From Stomatobaculum sp. (GTDB lineage Bacteria > Bacillota_A > Clostridia > Lachnospirales > Lachnospiraceae): DNA of 8,799 bases. The position numbers were made by a program, and so were the translations under genes. Shown piece after piece: positions 6,275-8,799 of this stretch (positions are counted from its first letter, which is position 1; every line of letters starts with the position of its first letter). The DNA lies in NCBI GenBank assembly GCA_017449925.1, contig JAFSYO010000095.1, forward strand, positions 1-8,799, written 5' to 3'. The notes under the pieces are model-generated. The model was not told the DNA's origin. It saw only the letters and a list, made by a program, of their open reading frames with translations, and made no database searches.

Positions 6275-6314
6275 GCGGAGACTGCGCCGTCCGGCGGCAG
6301 TCTCCGCATTTTTT
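6275..6314. terminator. Strong Rho-independent terminator, probably bidirectional
   Basis: Eleven-base perfect arms GCGGAGACTGC (6275-6285) and GCAGTCTCCGC (6297-6307), with an extra inner GCCG/CGGC stem and a two-base loop, followed by ATTTTTTA on the plus strand. On the other strand the stem is followed by TTTT. It lies between the convergent ends of the small gene (stop 6259) and the CoA-transferase gene (stop 6336) and can end transcripts from both sides. Confidence 0.93.
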
Positions 6315-6335
6315 ACTTCTTCATTGCGTGCCGGA

Positions 6336-7682
6336 TCAGCGCTTGTTGCTCTTTCTCCAGATGGACATCTTCTCCGCCTCGGCGATGAGCTGGTCCCGGA
6401 AATCCGGATGTGCCACGGAAATGATGGCCTCGGCCCTCTGCCAGGTGCTGAGTCCCTTCAGGTTCACCTTGCCGTACTCGGTGACAAGATAGTGGATGGT
6501 GGAACGGGGATCCGTCACGATGGAACCCTGGGTGAGGGTGGGGCGGATGCGGGACTGCATGGGCTTGCCCTTCGGCTGGAAGGTGGAGGACATGCAGATG
6601 AAGCTCTTTCCGCCCTTGGACATATAGGCGCCCATGACGAAATCCAGCTGTCCGCCGGTGCCGGAGATGTGCTTCACGCCGGAAGACTCCGCGTTCACCT
6701 GGCCGAAGAGGTCAATATCCACCGCGTTGTTGATGGAGATAAAGTTGTCGATCTGGGAAACGACATAGGGATCGTTGGTGTAATTCACCGGAGCACTCAT
6801 GACCGCGGGATTGTTGTGCAGGTGGTCATAAAGCTTCTGGGTGCCGGCTGCGAAGGCAAAGACCTCGCGCCCTTTGTCAATGGATTACTTTGAGCAGTTG
6901 ATCTTGCCGGCGTTGTAAAGATCCACGAAGCCGTCCACGTACATTTCCGTGTGGACGCCCAGGTCCTTCAGGTCGGAATCAACGATGGCGGAACCGACTG
7001 CGTTCGGCATGCCGCCGATGCCCAGCTGCAGGCATGCGCCGTTCGGGATCTCTTCCACGATCAGCTTCGCCACAGCCTTGTCGATGTCGGAAGGCTCTCC
7101 GCCGCCGCCCATCTGCGGCATTCCCTCATTCTCGCCTTCCACGATCATATCCACTTCGGAAATGTGGATGCAGTGCTCAAAACCGCCGTGGCAGTAGGGC
7201 TGGTTCTTGTTGACTTCCACGATGACGACCTTCGCTGAGGCGCACATCGCTGCCAGATGGGAAGCCTGGGGGCCAAAGTTAAAGTATCCGTGCGCATCCA
7301 TGGGAGCGACTTCGATAATAGCCACGTCCGGCTTCGGAGCGTTGGGATCACGGTAGAAGCGGGGCAGTTCCGCGTAGCGCATGGGGCTGAAGAAACCGAA
7401 GCCCTCGGCGATGCCTTTTCTTTCGATGCCGCTCATATGCCAGGAATTCCAGCACATGTGCTCCGGCGCGTTTTCCACGTCAAAAACTGCGGGACGGCGC
7501 AGAAGGACGCCGCCGCGGAACTTCACGTCGGTCAGCTCCGGGAGACGTTTCGCGAGCGCTTTGTCAACAGTAACAGGAGTGCCGACGCACCAGCCGTAAT
7601 CGACCCAGTCACCGGACTTTACAACAGCTGCTGCAGCATCCGCGCTGACAAGCTTTGAAGCGTAGAGTTCCTGAATGTTCAT
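6336..7682 (-). pseudogene. but: Butyryl-CoA:acetate CoA-transferase-like gene with an in-frame stop
   Basis: Read through one stop, this is a 448-codon frame, the length of butyryl-CoA:acetate or 4-hydroxybutyrate CoA-transferases (acetyl-CoA hydrolase/transferase family). They move CoA from butyryl-CoA to acetate, the last step of butyrate formation in many gut Clostridia. The N-terminal part (265 residues) has [24 protein letters not shown] (about 192-203), the GIGGMPNA loop (221-228) and the catalytic glutamate in HTEMYVDG (Glu246). Codon 266 is TAA (6885-6887), where relatives usually have Lys or Asn before an IDKG motif. The same frame continues without a shift through [34 protein letters not shown] (about 340-348) and STWQRAEA. 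The start ATG 7680-7682 has GGAGG six bases upstream. The C-terminal part has an ATG at 6798-6800 but no ribosome binding site, so it is not a gene of its own. The stop may be a recent mutation, a sequence error or readthrough. Choosing butyryl-CoA over 4-hydroxybutyrate specificity rests on similarity and the neighbouring thiolase. Confidence 0.85.
6885..6887 (-). other. In-frame TAA that splits the CoA-transferase
   Basis: The minus strand reads AAG-TAA-TCC across Lys265, stop, Ser267. One base change from AAA (Lys) would explain it. TAA is not the codon used for selenocysteine (TGA) or pyrrolysine (TAG), so known amino-acid recoding does not explain it. Confidence 0.85.
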
Positions 7683-7688
7683 GTTGTT

Positions 7689-7693
7689 CCTCC
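7689..7693 (-). promoter_or_regulatory. Ribosome binding site of the CoA-transferase
   Basis: GGAGG on the minus strand, six bases before ATG 7682. It sets the start against a frame that is open 64 codons further upstream through the AT-rich promoter region. Confidence 0.75.
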
Positions 7694-7743
7694 GTTCAGA
7701 GATAGTTTTAGGCCTGCTCCAATGACGCGTATATTGTGTTTTC

Positions 7744-7772
7744 AGTCTATCATTTTGAAAATGGGAATTCAA
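7744..7772 (-). promoter_or_regulatory. Possible sigma-A promoter for the CoA-transferase
   Basis: On the minus strand TTGAAT (7767-7772), 17 bases, then TAGACT (7744-7749), each matching four of six consensus bases at ideal spacing. This would give a leader of about 55 bases. A short palindrome, CATTTT-G-AAAATG (7751-7763), lies in the spacer. The call is weak but is the best in this stretch. Confidence 0.35.
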
Positions 7773-7797
7773 GCCGGAGAAAGGAAAAACAGAGGAG

Positions 7798-7817
7798 ATT
7801 GATAAAAAATTATCAAT
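7798..7817. promoter_or_regulatory. Rex-like operator palindrome upstream of the thiolase promoter
   Basis: Perfect inverted repeat ATTGATAA-AAAA-TTATCAAT, eight-base arms around four bases. It follows the form of the clostridial operator for the NADH-sensing repressor Rex (TTGTTAA-N4-TTAACAA), differing only at the fourth position of each half. It ends seven bases before the -35 box of the thiolase promoter. Thiolase and other butyrate and alcohol genes are known Rex targets in Clostridium. Rex itself is not in the window, so the link is inference. Confidence 0.55.
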
Positions 7818-7824
7818 ACAAAAA

Positions 7825-7853
7825 TTGACAAATACAACGTTCTTAGATATAGT
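7825..7853 (+). promoter_or_regulatory. Sigma-A promoter of the thiolase gene
   Basis: TTGACA (7825-7830), exactly 17 bases, then TATAGT (7848-7853): a perfect -35 and a -10 with one mismatch, in an AT-rich stretch. Transcription should start near 7860, giving a leader of about 64 bases. AAGGAGG (7908-7914) lies nine bases before the ATG. This predicts strong constitutive expression, perhaps tempered by the Rex-like site next to it. Confidence 0.88.
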
Positions 7854-7923
7854 AAAGATATAACTTTTCAACAAAGTTCTGTTCTGGCATTATCATAAAA
7901 ACATCATAAGGAGGATTTGATCT

Positions 7924-8799
7924 ATGGCTAAGAAAATTGTCCTGGCCGGCGCATGCCGTACCGCGATCGGAAAGATGGGAGGAGCTCTTTCGAATACCCC
8001 CGCGGTGGATCTTGGCGCTATTGTGATTAAAGAAGCTCTGCAGAGAGCAGGTGTTGCTCCCGAGCAGGTAGATCATGTATATATGGGCAACGTCCTTCAG
8101 GCGGCACTGGGTCAGAACCCTGCCAGACAGGCTGCTATCAAGGCCGGACTGCCGATTACCTCCACAGCAGTTACCGTCAATATCGTCTGCGGTTCCGGCC
8201 TGAACTGCGTCAACATGGCAGCCCAGATGATCGCTGCCGGCGACGCTGATATCGTCGTGGCAGGCGGTATGGAGAATATGTCCATGGCTCCCTACGCCAT
8301 GACCAAAGCACGCTTCGGCTACAGAATGAACAACGCGACCATGATCGACTGCATGGTCAATGATGGTCTGTGGGATGCATTCAACAACTACCACATGGGC
8401 ATCACCGCCGAGAACGTGGCTGAAAAGTACGGCCTCACCAGAGAAGAACTGGATGAGTTTTCCGCGAAGAGCCAGCAGAAGGCCTGCGCAGCCATCGAAG
8501 CCGGCGCATTCAAGGATGAGATCGTCCCGGTCAAGGTCAAGGTGAAGAAGACCGAGGTCGATGTGATCCAGGACGAGGGACCGCGTGCAGGAACCACCGC
8601 TGAGGGTCTTGCGAAGCTGAAACCCGCCTTCAAGAAGGACGGCATCGTCACCGCAGGAAACGCTTCCGGCATCAACGACGGCGCGGCTGCAGTGGTGGTC
8701 ATGAGTGAAGAGAAGGCGAAGGAGCTGGGCGTGAAGCCGATGGCGACCTTTGTCGGCGGCGCTCTCGGCGGCGTGGATCCGGCCATCATGGGCATCGGC
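7924..8799 (+). CDS. thlA: Acetyl-CoA acetyltransferase (thiolase; C-terminus beyond right edge)
   Basis: The first 292 of about 390 residues of a biosynthetic thiolase, which joins two acetyl-CoA to acetoacetyl-CoA in the cytoplasm, the first step toward butyrate. The nucleophile Cys89 lies in NIVCGSGLN, the usual place. Other family marks are the early [28 protein letters not shown] (52-69), [12 protein letters not shown] (113-124) and the CoA-contacting [11 protein letters not shown] (245-255). The catalytic His and second Cys of the family lie in the missing C-terminus. The ATG is set by AAGGAGG nine bases upstream and a strong promoter. The gene is divergent from the CoA-transferase with a 241-base gap. 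In butyrate producers thl is often followed by hbd, crt, bcd and etfBA; whether that holds here cannot be seen. The degradative form (AtoB) is nearly the same in sequence; context favours the butyrate role. Confidence 0.96.
   Translation, partial: MAKKIVLAGACRTAIGKMGGALSNTPAVDLGAIVIKEALQRAGVAPEQVDHVYMGNVLQAALGQNPARQAAIKAGLPITSTAVTVNIVCGSGLNCVNMAAQMIAAGDADIVVAGGMENMSMAPYAMTKARFGYRMNNATMIDCMVNDGLWDAFNNYHMGITAENVAEKYGLTREELDEFSAKSQQKACAAIEAGAFKDEIVPVKVKVKKTEVDVIQDEGPRAGTTAEGLAKLKPAFKKDGIVTAGNASGINDGAAAVVVMSEEKAKELGVKPMATFVGGALGGVDPAIMGIG

Noticed and set aside
6401..6425. TGGCAC on the minus strand (from GTGCCA at 6409) as a second sigma-54 promoter
   Set aside because: There is no GC at the -12 position at the required spacing, and it lies inside the CoA-transferase coding sequence.
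6336..6800. C-terminal part of the CoA-transferase as an independent gene starting at ATG 6798-6800
   Set aside because: No ribosome binding site precedes it, and the frame continues upstream with conserved family sequence to the TAA, so it is the second half of one broken gene.
7843..8394. Minus-strand frame of 183 codons opposite the thiolase
   Set aside because: The thiolase on the plus strand is unmistakable; the opposite frame starts without a ribosome binding site and has no domain.

Overview
The window looks like a chromosomal segment of a fairly GC-rich, anaerobic, butyrate-forming member of the Clostridia (Lachnospiraceae or Oscillospiraceae type). The grounds are AGGAGG-type ribosome binding sites before nearly every gene, a thiolase next to a butyryl-CoA:acetate CoA-transferase-like gene, and a PxpA/YcsF gene followed by a YcsG-type NRAMP homologue. 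The genus cannot be fixed from the sequence. I see no mobile element, CRISPR array, tRNA or rRNA.

Layout from left to right. 1-566 (minus, cut by the left edge) is a YcsG-like NRAMP-fold membrane protein. 641-1408 (minus) is pxpA, the LamB/YcsF subunit of the prokaryotic 5-oxoprolinase. The 207-base gap 1409-1615 holds what reads as a complete sigma-54 control region: a near-consensus -24/-12 promoter, a perfect 19-bp palindrome touching the -24 box, an AT-rich tract, and two matching inverted repeats 31 bp apart that fit enhancer sites. 1616-5971 (minus) is a tightly packed three-gene operon: a sodium:solute symporter, an NtrB-like membrane histidine kinase and an NtrC-like sigma-54 activator, with 4-bp and 11-bp gene overlaps. 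6026-6259 (plus) is a 77-residue small protein of unknown function, followed by a strong terminator that probably works in both directions. 6336-7682 (minus) is a CoA-transferase interrupted by one in-frame TAA. 7924-8799 (plus, cut by the right edge) is an acetyl-CoA acetyltransferase with a clear sigma-A promoter and a Rex-like operator.

How the parts may fit. The symporter and two-component operon lies directly upstream of pxpA, in the same orientation. The only sigma-54 promoter I could find by eye in the window is the one in front of pxpA. The simplest reading is that the kinase senses, perhaps with help from the symporter, 5-oxoproline or a related lactam or acid. The sigma-54 activator would then switch on pxpA, ycsG and probably further 5-oxoprolinase genes beyond the left edge. 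The right side is a separate module: thiolase for the first step of butyrate synthesis and a CoA-transferase for the last, divergently transcribed. If real, the in-frame stop would disable the CoA-transferase.
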